From contig NC_083587.1 in NCBI RefSeq assembly GCF_027579695.1, forward strand, positions 53,513,521-53,577,520: DNA of 64,000 nt, read 5' to 3'. This stretch comes from Neoarius graeffei. Taxonomy: Eukaryota > Chordata > Actinopteri > Siluriformes > Ariidae. The position numbers were made by a program, and so were the translations under genes. Of this stretch, positions 33,883 to 44,485 are shown in pieces; within the stretch, counting starts at the first letter, position 1, and every line of letters starts with the position of its first letter. Under the pieces are notes generated by a model. The model did not search any database. It was not told the origin of the DNA and worked only from the letters and a program-made list of their open reading frames with translations.

Positions 33883-35674
33883 AAATGTTTTAAAATCCCA
33901 AAATCTAAAGCATCATGAGCAATGTGAGTTTTTTTTTTTTTTTTTATAGTACAAACAAATTTAGAATAAAAAAAATACATCTTTTTAGATATTTATTGGT
34001 GCCAACTTCACTGAAGTAGTTCGATTTGTAGCGCAAATGAAAAAATGCCAGCCTCACATGTAACCTTAACCACAGCTTTCAATATGAATTCAGTCATGTG
34101 AGTTGTGAAAAACCAGCGAAATGCCAACAGTTGTGTTGTGCACACTGAATGCTGTGGTGTGCTTTTGCTTCATTGTGAGGCTGATTTTCTTACGTTAGAA
34201 AGCACTGATTTGTTTATGGCTGATTTTCTTACAGTCTGAGGCATCGATTTGTTTGTGGTTGATTTTTTTTTTTTTAACGTAACTTGAGGCTGATTTTCGT
34301 GTTGCATTCTTTGCATTACTTTCAAAATTCTACGAATGAAAATCTATCGATTTTATTCTAAAACTTTATTGCAGGCTGTGGCATATGCAGTACTGAGTGC
34401 TCATCATAAATCAACCCGGCGTGTCTTTGTGGTTTTAGTGAATGTGAATGTGAAAGTGAAAATCTGTCTGGCACTACCGTACTTTGTTCTTTGAGCCAGA
34501 ACAATCTAAAAACAGGATCTTTGCCGTTGCAGCTGCACAGGGAAAGAGAGACAACCTGACCTGAGCCACGCTGAGGGGAGGACGGAGAACGAAAGGGGAT
34601 ATCCAGGACCAAGGTGAGACTCTAGGTGCTTTTGGTTTGCTTCTTTTTTTGTTCATGTTTATTGTGCATGTGAAACTTGTCCTTTTAGTAGTTTTAGTCC
34701 TAATTCTGCCAGTCGTAGTTTGTTTCCTTGCCATAGCAGCAGTAAGCAATGCTAACAACGGTGTTATAAATGTCATTTGCTGTTGTAGATGACTCCCTAA
34801 TTGTCATTATAAATGCCATTATAGGTCTGCTGTAACCCACAGTGCTCTCAGCAATCGTGAGAGGAAAATGCTTTACGTGGTTCAAGTGTCCATCTGCTCA
34901 CACTCCAATTGCTACGTAGATTATTCCACATTATTAATAGTCTATTAATAGTGGCTCACCTCAGTGCCAGAGCATTTCACCACATCTGCTCATTGGGTCA
35001 GATCACAGCAGAACCTGTCTCACATTACAAGCCCTATCTCACTATTTTTTTTTATTTTTATTTTTTATCTTTGGTCATATTGGTCCCTTATGATGTGACA
35101 GTTGATTTTACCGATTCACATCAGTAACTTATAATACAAATGCAAGAAAATCCAAGCAAAAACAAGACTACATCAGAATTGTGAAGATGCTTATGGCAGC
35201 AGAAACATCAAAAATGACCAAGCCTTCATCGCTCTGGATAAGGGTGTCTGCCAAATGGTTCAGTTCTCTTGAACAAGAGTAAAGGATTCATCTGTCTGCT
35301 CATTTATATAGAACAGGATGGTTAATGCTTTCCTCCCGGTGTTTTTATTGGCCATCCTGTGATGCTTTATGAGCAGTAGTTGGCCTTTGCCTTGTTGGGA
35401 TTTGTTCGAACAGGAGACTCAGGTACCATGTTGGAACTAGATACAACTAAATATGTGTTTCTGAGGTTAAATTGTGAAGCAAAACTCTACCACGATGCAG
35501 GAAGTGGTAGTCCGTTGCATGTATTATTGCTAGCAGAATGGTGGCTGATGGGCATGTAACGATTCACTCAATTCACAATTCGATTTTCCCACAATATTTT
35601 TGGGAAAAAAATTTAAGTTCAGCAAGTTTTATTACCAAAAAATAAAAACTGCGACTTTTTTTTTTTTTAAATTC
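33883..35674. other. Intronic sequence, no gene supported
   Basis: AT-rich with poly-T runs (33930, 34266, 35043, 35658). Near-repeats of TGATTTTCTTACNTNAGAAA and GCTGATTTTC occur at 34180-34300. Short frames only. Confidence 0.45.
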
Positions 35675-35686
35675 ATAAATTTTCCT

Positions 35687-36064
35687 GGGTGGCACGGTGG
35701 TGTAGTGGTTAGCGCTGTCGCCTCACAGCAAGAAGGTCCGGGTTCGAGCCCCGTGGCCGGCGAGGGCCTTTCTGTGCGGAGTTTGCATGTTCTCCCCGTG
35801 TCCGCGTGGGTTTCCTCCGGGTGCTCCGGTTTCCCCCACAGTCCAAAGACATGCAGGTTAGGTTAACTGGTGACTCTAAATTGACCGTAGGTGTGAATGT
35901 GAGTGTGAATGGTTGTCTGTGTCTATGTGTCAGCCCTGTGATGACCTGGCGACTTGTCCAGGGTGTACCCCGCCTTTCGCCCGTAGTCAGCTGGGATAGG
36001 CTCCAGCTTGCCTGCGACCCTGTAGAACAGGATAAAGCGGCTAGAGATAATGAGATGAGATGAG
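35687..36064 (+). mobile_element. tRNA-Val-derived SINE, copy 10
   Basis: Forward full-length copy. The duplication ATAAATTTTCCT is at 35675-35686 and 36065-36076. Confidence 0.94.
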
Positions 36065-36393
36065 ATAAATTTTCCTATTCTTTATCAACTTAAAGATTTC
36101 TTTTGTTTCATTTTTTAATAACCAACAAATATTATTTACCCTCATTTGTAAAGGTTGGAGTAAAATATATACAGATAGATAGATAACTTTATTGTCATTC
36201 GCCTGGACATTCAGAATGCACATTCGAACGAAGTTTCGTTCCACTGACTTGCATCAATATAACTGCCGCATATAACTATTGCACATAAGCCGGTAACCAA
36301 AAATATCAAACTTACAATTGGATACTTAAAAAAACAAATAAAATAATATTCTATAGAATAGAATATACTAACTATGCTACATATATTAAATAT

Positions 36394-36747
36394 CCATCCC
36401 TTATCAGTAACCGTTTATCCTGTGCAGGGTCACGGGTGAGCTGGAGCCTATCCCAGCTGACTACGGGCGAAAGGCGGGGTACACCCTGGACAAGTCGCCA
36501 GGTCATCGCATGGCTGACACAGAGACACAGACAACCATTCACACTCACATTCACACCTACGGTCAATTTAGAGTCACCAGTTAACCTAACCTGCATGTCT
36601 TTGGACTGTGGGGGAAACCGGAGCACCCGGAGGAAACCCACGCGGACACGGGGAGAACATGCAAACCCCACAGGGAAAGGCCCCCGTCAGCCACTGGGCT
36701 CGAACCCGGACCTTCTTGCTAACCACTACACCACCGTGCCACCCTTG
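36394..36747 (-). mobile_element. tRNA-Val-derived SINE, copy 11
   Basis: Reverse copy with the duplication TATTAAATAT at 36384-36393 and 36748-36757. The CTGTGAGGCGACAGCG part of the head is deleted. Confidence 0.92.
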
Positions 36748-37190
36748 TATTAAATATATTGCACAATAAAGGATTTATAGCAGCATGTAGGATATTGTAC
36801 ACAGTCTACATAGTGAGGTTCTTGTCCAGATATATATGATAGGTGATTATTTAGAGTTCAGGAGTCTGATTGCTTGGGTGAAGAAGCTGTTACAGAATAA
36901 CCAACGAACTATTTAACTAACTAATTAACTAAAATGTTCCTTTTATTAAAAATCAAAAAGGTTAATAAGAAACAGGCCTTCTCTTAATAAACTTTTATGA
37001 ACACTCGTGAAGGCTGTAGTCAACTTTAAACATCAAATAACTACCTCCATTTGCTTCTCTTTTCTTTAGCTTTCAGAAGTCTGTAAAAAGAGAGCTCTGA
37101 TTTTTTTTTTTTTGTTGTTGTTAAAGCTATTTGTCTCTACATGAGGAGCTTCCAGCTCAGGTGAAGTCACGTGCATTCCCACTATTTAAA

Positions 37191-37812
37191 TAATATTGGC
37201 TGGCTTTGAGTGTGATCTCAGATACATTCCATTCAGCTAGCATGATACTGAAGGAGTCAAAGACGAGTTCAATATCATGCTAGCTGAATGGAATATATCT
37301 GATCTACTATGAAAAAAAGCCAGCCAATATTATTATTATTATTCATACACCTGTGATGACCTGGCGACTTGTCCAGGGTGTACCCCGCCTTTCGCCTGTA
37401 GTCAGCTGGGATAGGCTCCAGCTTGCCTGCGACCCTGTAGAACAGGATAAAGCGGCTGGAGATGATGAGATGAGATTATTCATACACATTCCTTTCGGGT
37501 GTTCAACGTGTTCTTTCTCTTTCAAAATTCTCTCAAAATCTTCCGGATTTAACGAAGCAAACCTGGTGGCCATGTTTGTTTACAAGTTGTCACAGTCGCT
37601 CGCTAGCGTGGAAGTTTTACGTCTCCGGTGTGTGACGTCATGTTGTCTTGACAACCATGCAATATCGTAAACCATATTCAACACTCATTCTCTATTGGGT
37701 AGTGTGACGTAATACACATAGGATAAGTGATATGCTAACAATATTGCATGCTATGAAACCCGCTAGAAGGGAATAGAACACGTTTTTATTCCATCAAAAA
37801 AAGTGTCCTGTG
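37191..37812 (-). mobile_element. Unclassified element with short N-terminal peptide and terminal hairpin, copy B
   Basis: Reverse-oriented relative of 14222-14699. Bases 37191-37331 form the hairpin (AATATTGGCTGGCTTT ... AAGCCAGCCAATATT). The - strand ATG at 37573 opens MATRFASLNPEDFERILKEK, then EHVEHPKGMC. A truncated SINE (37351-37474) is inserted after this. GTGACGTCATGTTGTCTTGA precedes the ATG in both copies. Confidence 0.5.
37351..37474 (+). mobile_element. tRNA-Val-derived SINE, copy 12, 5'-truncated
   Basis: Only the 3' 124 bp remain. The duplication ATTATTCATACAC is at 37338-37350 and 37475-37487, so truncation happened at insertion. Confidence 0.93.
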
Positions 37813-37976
37813 TGTATATTAATTGATGTTATTACACCGTCTGCTGTCTAAACAAGCAATTACATCTAGGAAAAACTAAGAGATTACGCAGACTGATAAT
37901 CGCGATTCGAATTGTCATAAATTTGTATCGCGATTTATCATCGAATGATATACCGTTACGTACCTAGTGGCTGAGG

Positions 37977-38175
37977 CAGCAGTGGCTCAGTGGTTAAGAC
38001 CCTGGTCTGTTGATATTCAAGCACAAATACCAGCAAGCTGCCAGTGTTGGGCTCCTGAGCTAGGCCCTTAACCCTCTGCTACAGCGGTGCCGCATCACGA
38101 CACACCCTGTGCTCTAATCCCAGCTCTGAAGAAGAGACTTAGATTGTGCTTGTATATGTAACAATAAAGTCTTTT
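37977..38175 (+). mobile_element. Old tRNA-like SINE abutting tppp exon 2
   Basis: GTGGCTCAGTGGTTAAGAC resembles a tRNA A-box region. The body (GGGCTCCTGAGCTAGGCCC, CCCTTAACCCTCTGCT) and the tail TTGTGCTTGTATATGTAACA, AATAAAGTCTTTT resemble the reverse complement of 17790-17860. The tail runs into the pyrimidine tract of the exon 2 splice acceptor. Confidence 0.55.
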
Positions 38176-38190
38176 ATTCTTTACTTTCAG

Positions 38191-38520
38191 CACCATGGAA
38201 GAGTTCAAAGTCCAGAGCGCTAAGCACCCCACACCAAACAGCACACCCCTACGCGCTCCTAGCGAGCACTCCAGAGAGCGAGCAAAGCGTCTCTCCACAG
38301 AGTCGAACGGGACAAGCGAAGGAGCAGCCGGTGCCAAAACGCCTGTCGAGCTCACACCACTGGAAGAGGCTTTCAAACGCTTCGCCATCCACGGAGACAC
38401 CCGTGCCACTGGCAAGGAGATGCACGGCAAGAATTGGTCCAAACTGTGCAAGGACTGCGGCGTCATAGACAGCAAAACCATCACCCTCACAGATGTGGAC
38501 ATTGTCTTCTCAAAAGTCAA
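38191..38520 (+). CDS. tppp: tppp exon 2, first coding exon (residues 1-108)
   Basis: tppp encodes tubulin polymerization-promoting protein (p25-alpha), a cytosolic, largely disordered microtubule-binding and bundling protein, known in mammals from oligodendrocytes. The ATG at 38195 follows the acceptor TTTACTTTCAG and has a good start context (CACCATGG). Residues 1-50 are a disordered, basic, Ser/Thr/Pro-rich tail ([17 protein letters not shown]), as in TPPP; TPPP2 and TPPP3 lack this tail. The p25-alpha core starts near residue 54 ([20 protein letters not shown]), followed by [13 protein letters not shown] (residues 76-88) and [10 protein letters not shown]. The donor GTAAGG follows 38520. 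The exon leaves two bases of a codon, completed by exon 3. The exon has higher GC than its surroundings, and no disruption is seen. Confidence 0.96.
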
Positions 38521-38686
38521 GTAAGGTTCACATCTCCTTAGATCCGCTTGTTAAACCAGACACTAAAATAGGACAATTTTGTGGATGTCTACGCTGCTTG
38601 ACAGAATTATGGGATTACATTCAAATTTTCTCCAAAAAGGACTTTAAATTTGTTTAAAATATTGATATTTTGAGGAAAGCTGGAGA

Positions 38687-38717
<31 letters not shown>

Positions 38718-38922
38718 GCCCAAAGGAAACACCACCTTAATTGCAAAGCAGCAGTTACAACAGTTCATGGTGTTTCCTGGAACCAGTTGTCAGCATGTCC
38801 CGAAAACCTAGGCAACAATTATGATCTTCATCTCTGTGAACAAGCACAGTTTGGTTTCATTTTCTGTAATCATGCATTCGCTTTGTTTGATTTTGCTATC
38901 GTAGATGAAAAACACATCTTAA

Positions 38923-39631
38923 AGGAACAGTCCACCGTACTTCCATAATGAAATATGCTCTTATCTGAATTGAGACAAGCTGCTCCGTACCTCTCCGAGC
39001 TTTGCGCGACCTCCCAGTCAGTCAGACGCGCTGTCACTCCTGTTAGCAATGTAGCTAGGCTCAGTATGGCCAATGGTATTTTTTGGGGCTGTAGTTAGAT
39101 GCGACCAAACTCTTCCGCGTTTTTCCTGTTTACATAGGTTTATATGACCAGTGACGTGAAACAAGTTCAGTTACACAAATTGAAACGTAGCGATTTTCTA
39201 TGCTATGGAAAGTCCGCACTATAATGACAGGCGTACTAACACCTTCTGCGCGCTTCAGCAGCGCATTGATATCTGAGCTCCGTATCAATGCGCTGCCGAA
39301 GCACGCAGAAGGTGTTAGTACGCCTGTCATTATAGTGCGGACTTTCCATAGCATAGAAAATCGCTACGTTTCAATTTGTGTAACTGAACTTGTTTCATAT
39401 CACTGGTCATATAAACCTATGTAAACAGGAAAAACGCGGAAGAGTTTGGTCGCATCTAACTACAGCCCCAAAAAATACCATTGGCCATACTGAGCCTAGC
39501 TACATTGCTAACAGGAGTGACAGCGCTTCTGACTGACTGGGAGGTCGCGCAAAGCTCGGAGAGGTACGGAGCAGCTCGTCTCAATTCAGATAAGAGCATA
39601 TTTCATTATGGAAGTACGGTGGACTGTTCCT
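38923..39631. mobile_element. Palindromic foldback MITE with TTAA duplication
   Basis: The two halves are near-perfect reverse complements over about 350 bp each, centred on GAGCTC at 39275-39280. Ends AGGAACAGTCCACCGTAC / GTACGGTGGACTGTTCCT are flanked by TTAA (38919-38922, 39632-39635). TTAA points to Kolobok or piggyBac. The frames on either arm are mirror images, not genes. Confidence 0.85.
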
Positions 39632-39634
39632 TTA

Positions 39635-39926
39635 AGCCTCGGTCACAACCGGCCGTACATGCTCCTATGGCCGGTCTACGTGCAAAAAACGCAAGAAACG
39701 CACGGAGGGCGCGCATGTGACGTGCTGATTTTCGAGCCGTAGACTGGCTGCAGAGGTTCTTTGTTATGTCAAACAAACTCTACGGGCGCTTACGGTTTTT
39801 TCAGGTTGCAAGACAAACTTACGGCCAATGCGCGTCTTTCTCCACGAACAAAAAAAACCGCAGCGATTTGGGAAACGCCAAAAATCACATGGCCAAAAAA
39901 TCGTACGTCCGGTTGTGACCTAGGCT
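39635..39926. mobile_element. Short MITE, TTA duplication
   Basis: Ends AGCCTCGGTCACAACCGG and CCGGTTGTGACCTAGGCT are inverted repeats, with TTA at 39632-39634 and 39927-39929. It is inserted exactly in the right-hand TTAA of the palindrome. Harbinger-like by its duplication. Confidence 0.7.
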
Positions 39927-40199
39927 TTAAAGTGAATGTAATGCCCCTAAACCGCACTTTTTTTTTCTGTGTACAAAGCAACAATCATTATGTTGAGTGA
40001 CCATGTGTTTTCGAACCATAGCTGATCCAAAAGGCCACGAATTGATGGAAAATCAATAAGATCAGCCAATTTTCACAGAATCTGCCGAGACTGAACTGTA
40101 AGCTCACGGAGGGGTGCGTGACGTCACACGTGTAACAATTGTAACAATTCAGGTCTCAATTTCATTCATGTGCGCAGCAGTGGTTAGACCAGTCTCGAT

Positions 40200-40385
40200 A
40201 TGGAATCACGTTTTGGAGAGAATTCTGATAGTGATTGGGATTCTTATATGTCGGAAGAAGGGGCAGATGATTATCAAGGATATTCCCGAGTAAATGGTTA
40301 TCTTTTCAAGCCCCCAAGACGAGAAACTGCCGGTTCAGTCAGTTCACGACAGTCTTCCTCTGTAGCGCACGAGATGGAGGGATAG
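40200..40385 (+). pseudogene. N-terminal exon remnant of a transposon-associated protein
   Basis: Sixty-one codons from an ATG after GTCTCGAT: MESRFGENSDSDWDSYMSEE, then GYSRVNGYLFKPPRRET. The acidic start followed by a GY.F.P.. motif resembles the N-terminus of P2X7-C-terminal-like proteins found with some fish transposons. That similarity is from memory of the motif style only. It stops after HEMEG. A related start may be at 63921. Confidence 0.35.
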
Positions 40386-41295
40386 ACAGAGATGTGCAGA
40401 ACACGGTGATTACCTTTCATCATGTTTTCCTGAACAAAACTAAAAACAAATCAAGTCTTGCAATATTGCAATCTGAGAGCATTTAACACGTTTCAGTTAA
40501 TAATTAATGATTGCGCGCACGCACATTTTTCTTCCTGTGATGAGATCGGATGTGTAATGTTGCTCATAATCCTGCGTCTGGTGCACTGCGTGTGCGAGAT
40601 AACGAAGGAATCGACGAACTGTCCAAATATTAGATCAAATGGCATTTTTAAAATAAATGGGTTCCTTTTTTTGCTCGAATAATTCCCATGTGGTCGTTCT
40701 GGTGGTGATGAAGACTTGATGAATCGGATTTATTATTAGTAGGAGACACGAAATCTGACCGCTTCGTTTGCACAAACCTCACCCACTGTCGCTTTAGTGT
40801 CATTTCTTGGAAATTCGTGAACTGAATGCCCTGTTGTATGTGGATTTGAACATCCAAACACAACACAGCACTTTCACGTCGTTATTTTTGTAAGATTCCA
40901 AGAACAATATCCAATTTCGTTGAGTAAACAAGGACGGAGTCAGATGAACGGAAATGACCCAGAAAACCGGGGTTCCACATGTGACATCATGCGAGATTAG
41001 CCCTGGGGCAAGGCTGCCTTTTTTCGGGATCCGGAAGCCGCGATTTATCGATAGTTTTGTGCTTGATAATAAAATAGCAAATAATTAATATTATTTTTCC
41101 CCCTGCTTTATTAATTCATTTTGGTTGTTACTAATGATCTAGGACAGGGGTTTTCAAAGTGTGGGAGAGTGAGCTCCCCCTCAGAGAGCAAATAAACAGC
41201 AGCCCCCCCCCCTTACAATTTTTGTTGTTGCTATACTTAATGTTCCATTTGTATTTTAAAAAATGGTTGTTGTACACATTATTTTTTTCTTTTAC

Positions 41296-42300
41296 ACATT
41301 TTAAACATCTGTGCTTTTTTAAAACATCTTTTTTTACACATTTTAAACATCTGTGCTTTTTTAAAACATCTTTTTTTACACGTTTTAAACATCTGTGCTT
41401 TTTTAAAACATCTTTTTTTTACACGTTTTAAACATCTGTGCTTTTTTAAAACATCTTTTTTTTACACGTTTTAAACATCTGTGCTTTTTTAAAACATCTT
41501 TTTTTACACGTTTTAAACATCTGTGCTTTTTTAAAACATCTTTTTTTTACACGTTTTAAACATCTGTGCTTTTTTAAAACATCTTTTTTTACACGTTTTA
41601 AACATCTGTGCTTTTTTAAAACATCTTTTTTACACATTTTAAACATCTGTGCTTTTTAAAAACATCTTTTTTTACACATTTTAAACCTCTGTGCTTTTTT
41701 AAAACCTCTTTTTTTACACATTTTAAACATCTGTGCTTTTTTAAAACCTCTTTTTTTTACACATTTTAAACATCTGTGCTTTTTTAAAACATCTTTTTTT
41801 TTGCACATTTTAAACATCTGTGCTTTTTTAAAACATCTTTTTTTACACATTTTAAACATCTGTGCTTTTTTAAAACCTCTTTTTTTTACACATTTTAAAC
41901 ATCTGTGCTTTTTTAAAACATCTTTTTTACACGTTTTAAACATCTGTGCTTTTTTAAAACATCTTTTTTTTACACATTTTAAACATCTGTGCTTTTTTAA
42001 AACATCTTTTTTTTTTACACATTTTAAACATCTGTGCTTTTTTAAAACATCTTTTTTTTACACATTTTAAACATCTGTGCTTTTTTAAAACATCTTTTTT
42101 TTACACATTTTAAACATCTGTGCTTTTTTAAAACATCTTTTTTTTTTTACACATTTTAAACATCTGTGCTTTTTTAAAACATCTTTTTTTTTACACATTT
42201 TAAACATCTGTGCTTTTTTAAAAAACATCTTTTTTACACATTTTAAACATCTGTGCTTTTTTTTAAAAAACATCTTGTTTTACACATTTTAAACATCTCA
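41296..42300. repeat. 42-bp AT-rich minisatellite
   Basis: About 23 copies of a unit with ACACATTTTAAACATCTGTG and CTTTTTTAAAACATC; spacing between copies is near 42 bp and varies with the T-run length. The long frames (KKHRCLKCVKK) are artefacts. Confidence 0.95.
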
Positions 42301-42523
42301 TAGCATCGTTAGCTAGCACCTCTTGGCAGACGACACACTGTGGCAGTGGAGCATCTTCAGATCCAGTCCATGAAAATCCAAACTTTAAATAATCGTGGTC
42401 ATACTTCCTTCTTTTTTTGCTTGGCCCAGACTCTGTCTCCTCACTCACTGTAGCTTCAGGTACTAAAAATCGATCCATTTTGTCTCTGGCAAAGGCTAGC
42501 TGAAGTTCGCTAAATGTCTGCAA
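42290..42523 (-). pseudogene. hAT transposase N-terminus with BED zinc finger start
   Basis: The - strand ATG at 42523, or the internal one at 42478 (MDRFLVPEAT), leads to KKRRKYDHDYLKFGFSWTG and PLPQCVVCQEVLANDAM. This is the opening of ZBED5-like Charlie transposases, including the CxxC of the BED finger. The frame runs into the minisatellite before the His pair of the finger, so the domain is incomplete. Confidence 0.8.
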
Positions 42524-42657
42524 TAGTAGCTTATTCTGGTTTATTTTTCCTCACGTTGCGCCCCCCCCCCCGAAGAACTCTGGCGCCCCCTAGGGGAGGC
42601 GCACCCCACACTTTGAAAAGCCCTGATCTAGGAAATAAGGCATTACATTCACTTTAA

Positions 42658-43885
42658 AAGAATTAACTGAGATCTTGGAACACACAATGTGAAGTGTTCA
42701 CCGGCAGCCGATTTAGTGCCATTGCAACCGAAGTCAGCTAAAAATTTCTGGAAGTTCTTTCGTATTAAAATTTCATTGCTACACCATTCTTCTAAAAACC
42801 AGCAACAGGATGCAAGAATATAAACAGCACATGCCTACTTGCTATAAAAGAACCCACATGACGCTTATGTGGTGGTGAGTTGTTATTTTTTTGTTTTTTT
42901 TCTGAAGGGGAGTTCTGGTCTGTTAAAGCAAGAGATGCAATCAGTTTGTTGCTTTCTGTGTCACACACCAGAATGTGGCCTCATGGGAGTTTTTCATCCC
43001 AGCATTTACAGAGCTAGAGAGAAAAACTTGGGTATTTATGTGAGGAAATACTCATCGAAGCACTGCCTTCATTTGAAGTGCCTAGAAAAAAAATTTCTCA
43101 AAAGCACCATCACAGATCTTCACAACATTCTTTGCACTTCAAGGCTTTTAGGAACTCAGCTCCTTGGTGATCTTATGAACAGCTTACACCATTATGAGCC
43201 CCTCTCTCCCTCTCTCTCTCCCTCTCCCTCTCTCTCTCAGCCACACACTCACATTCAGTCTGCTGTGCATAGCTGAATTTCCTATCTGACATTAGGCAGC
43301 ATGCAGCAGACAGAGAAGAATGGAGAGCTGAAGGATCGCCCAAACAAAACCACACACTTGCCCAAGAGCTCAAATTAATAATAAACCAAAAAGGGGGCGT
43401 GTTTACCTAAGCTTGTTGCTATGACAGCCTGGTTACTTAAGGAGGCATGGGGTTTTATAGACTTTTGTTTAGGTGATTCATCACCACAGCGATGGGTGTT
43501 TGTGTGTGTGTGTGTGTGTTACTATGCGCTTTTTACACTGATGTTTAAGAAGCAAACACTTTTTAGGAAGAGCAGGAAGAGTGACTGGAGACTGAGGAAG
43601 GCAATCAGGCATCTCTAAATGCTAATAAAGATTATTAGATAGACGGTGAGTTATTCCAGTTGAAAGGGACATTCAGACTGGAGTACAGTATTTAAGATTT
43701 TATCTGCTCATGCAAACTCTTCCCAAAGAACAGAGGAAGGGAAGCTCTCAGCCTCAGTGTGTTTGTGTTATCACACATGGCTGTGTTTTATTATAGATTC
43801 CATTCTCCTTGGAAACACAGCTCACTGAGACGCAGCTTACTGAAACCGAGTAATACAAAGTTGGTTCTTCTGCATGGCTTCTGCA
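42658..43885. other. tppp intron 2 sequence, no gene
   Basis: Contains (CT)n at about 43202-43238 and (TG)n at 43500-43519. A 135-codon + frame (42869-43276) has no recognised domain and includes the CT repeat; treated as chance. Confidence 0.45.
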
Positions 43886-44485
43886 GCCCCAGTGAAGGAG
43901 GTGTGGCCTCTGTGCCTGTCAGCCCTAGTGAAGGAGGTGTGGCTTATTTGCCTGTCAGCTCCAGTGAAGGAGGTGTGGCCTCTGCCTGTCAGCCCTAGTG
44001 AAGGACGTGTGGCCTCTGTGCCTGTCAGCCCTAGTGAAGGAGGTGTGGCCTCTGTGCCTGTCAGCCCTAGTGAAGGTGTGGCCAATTTGCTCGCCAGTCT
44101 CAGTGAAGGAGGTGTGGCCTCTGTGCCTGTCAGCCCTAGTGAAGGAGGTGTGGCTTATTTGCCTGTCAGCTCCAGTGAAGGAGGTGTGGCCTCTGCCTGT
44201 CAGCTCCAGTGAAGGAGGTGTGGCCTCTGCCTGTCAGCCCTAGTGAAGGAGGTGTGGCCTCTGTGCCTGTCAGCCCTAGTGAAGGAGGTGTGGCCTCTGT
44301 GCCTGTCAGCCCTAGTGAAGGAGGTGTGGCCTCTGTGCCTGTCAGCCCTAGTGAAGGAGGTGTGGCCTCTGTGCTTGTCAGCCCTAGTGAAGGACGTGTG
44401 GCCTCTGTGCCTGTCAGCCCTAGTGAAGGAGGTGTGGCCTCTGTGCCTGTCAGCCCTAGTGAAGGACGTGTGGCCTCTGTGTCTG
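43886..44485. repeat. 36-bp minisatellite, left block
   Basis: Unit CCTGTCAGCCCTAGTGAAGG + AGGTGTGGCCTCTGTG. With 36 bp per unit every frame stays open (PVSPSEGGVASV or CLSALVKEVWPL). About 16 full or partial copies, some shorter. Confidence 0.96.

Larger units (their letters stand above)
11266..38190 (+). other. tppp: Inferred tppp intron 1
   Basis: Spans the donor at 11266 (GTAAGC) to the acceptor ending at 38190 (TTTACTTTCAG). The span depends on the exon 1 call. It contains most of the transposable elements listed below and no other convincing host exon. Confidence 0.45.
41145..42625 (-). mobile_element. hAT (Charlie/ZBED5-like) element with an internal minisatellite
   Basis: Ends CAGGGGTTTTCAAAGTGTGG and CCACACTTTGAAAAGCCCTG are inverted repeats. 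The 8-bp duplication ATCTAGGA is at 41137-41144 and 42626-42633. Only the transposase start survives, at 42263-42523. The rest of the interior is the tandem repeat at 41296-42300. Confidence 0.92.
39931..42653 (+). mobile_element. Kolobok-like element, TTAA duplication, carrying a hAT
   Basis: Ends AGTGAATGTAATGCC and GGCATTACATTCACT are flanked by TTAA (39927-39930, 42654-42657). A frame at 40200-40385 is described separately. The hAT element at 41145-42625 interrupts it. No intact transposase is present. Confidence 0.7.

Noticed and set aside
33145..33893. Large + strand frames over 33.1-33.9 kb
   Set aside because: Antisense shadow of the RTE LINE, whose coding strand is -.
38870..39720. 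Two matching frames MAILSLATLLTGVTA on opposite strands
   Set aside because: Mirror images from the two arms of the palindrome.
42869..43276. 135-codon open frame in intron 2
   Set aside because: Runs into a CT microsatellite and shows no domain.
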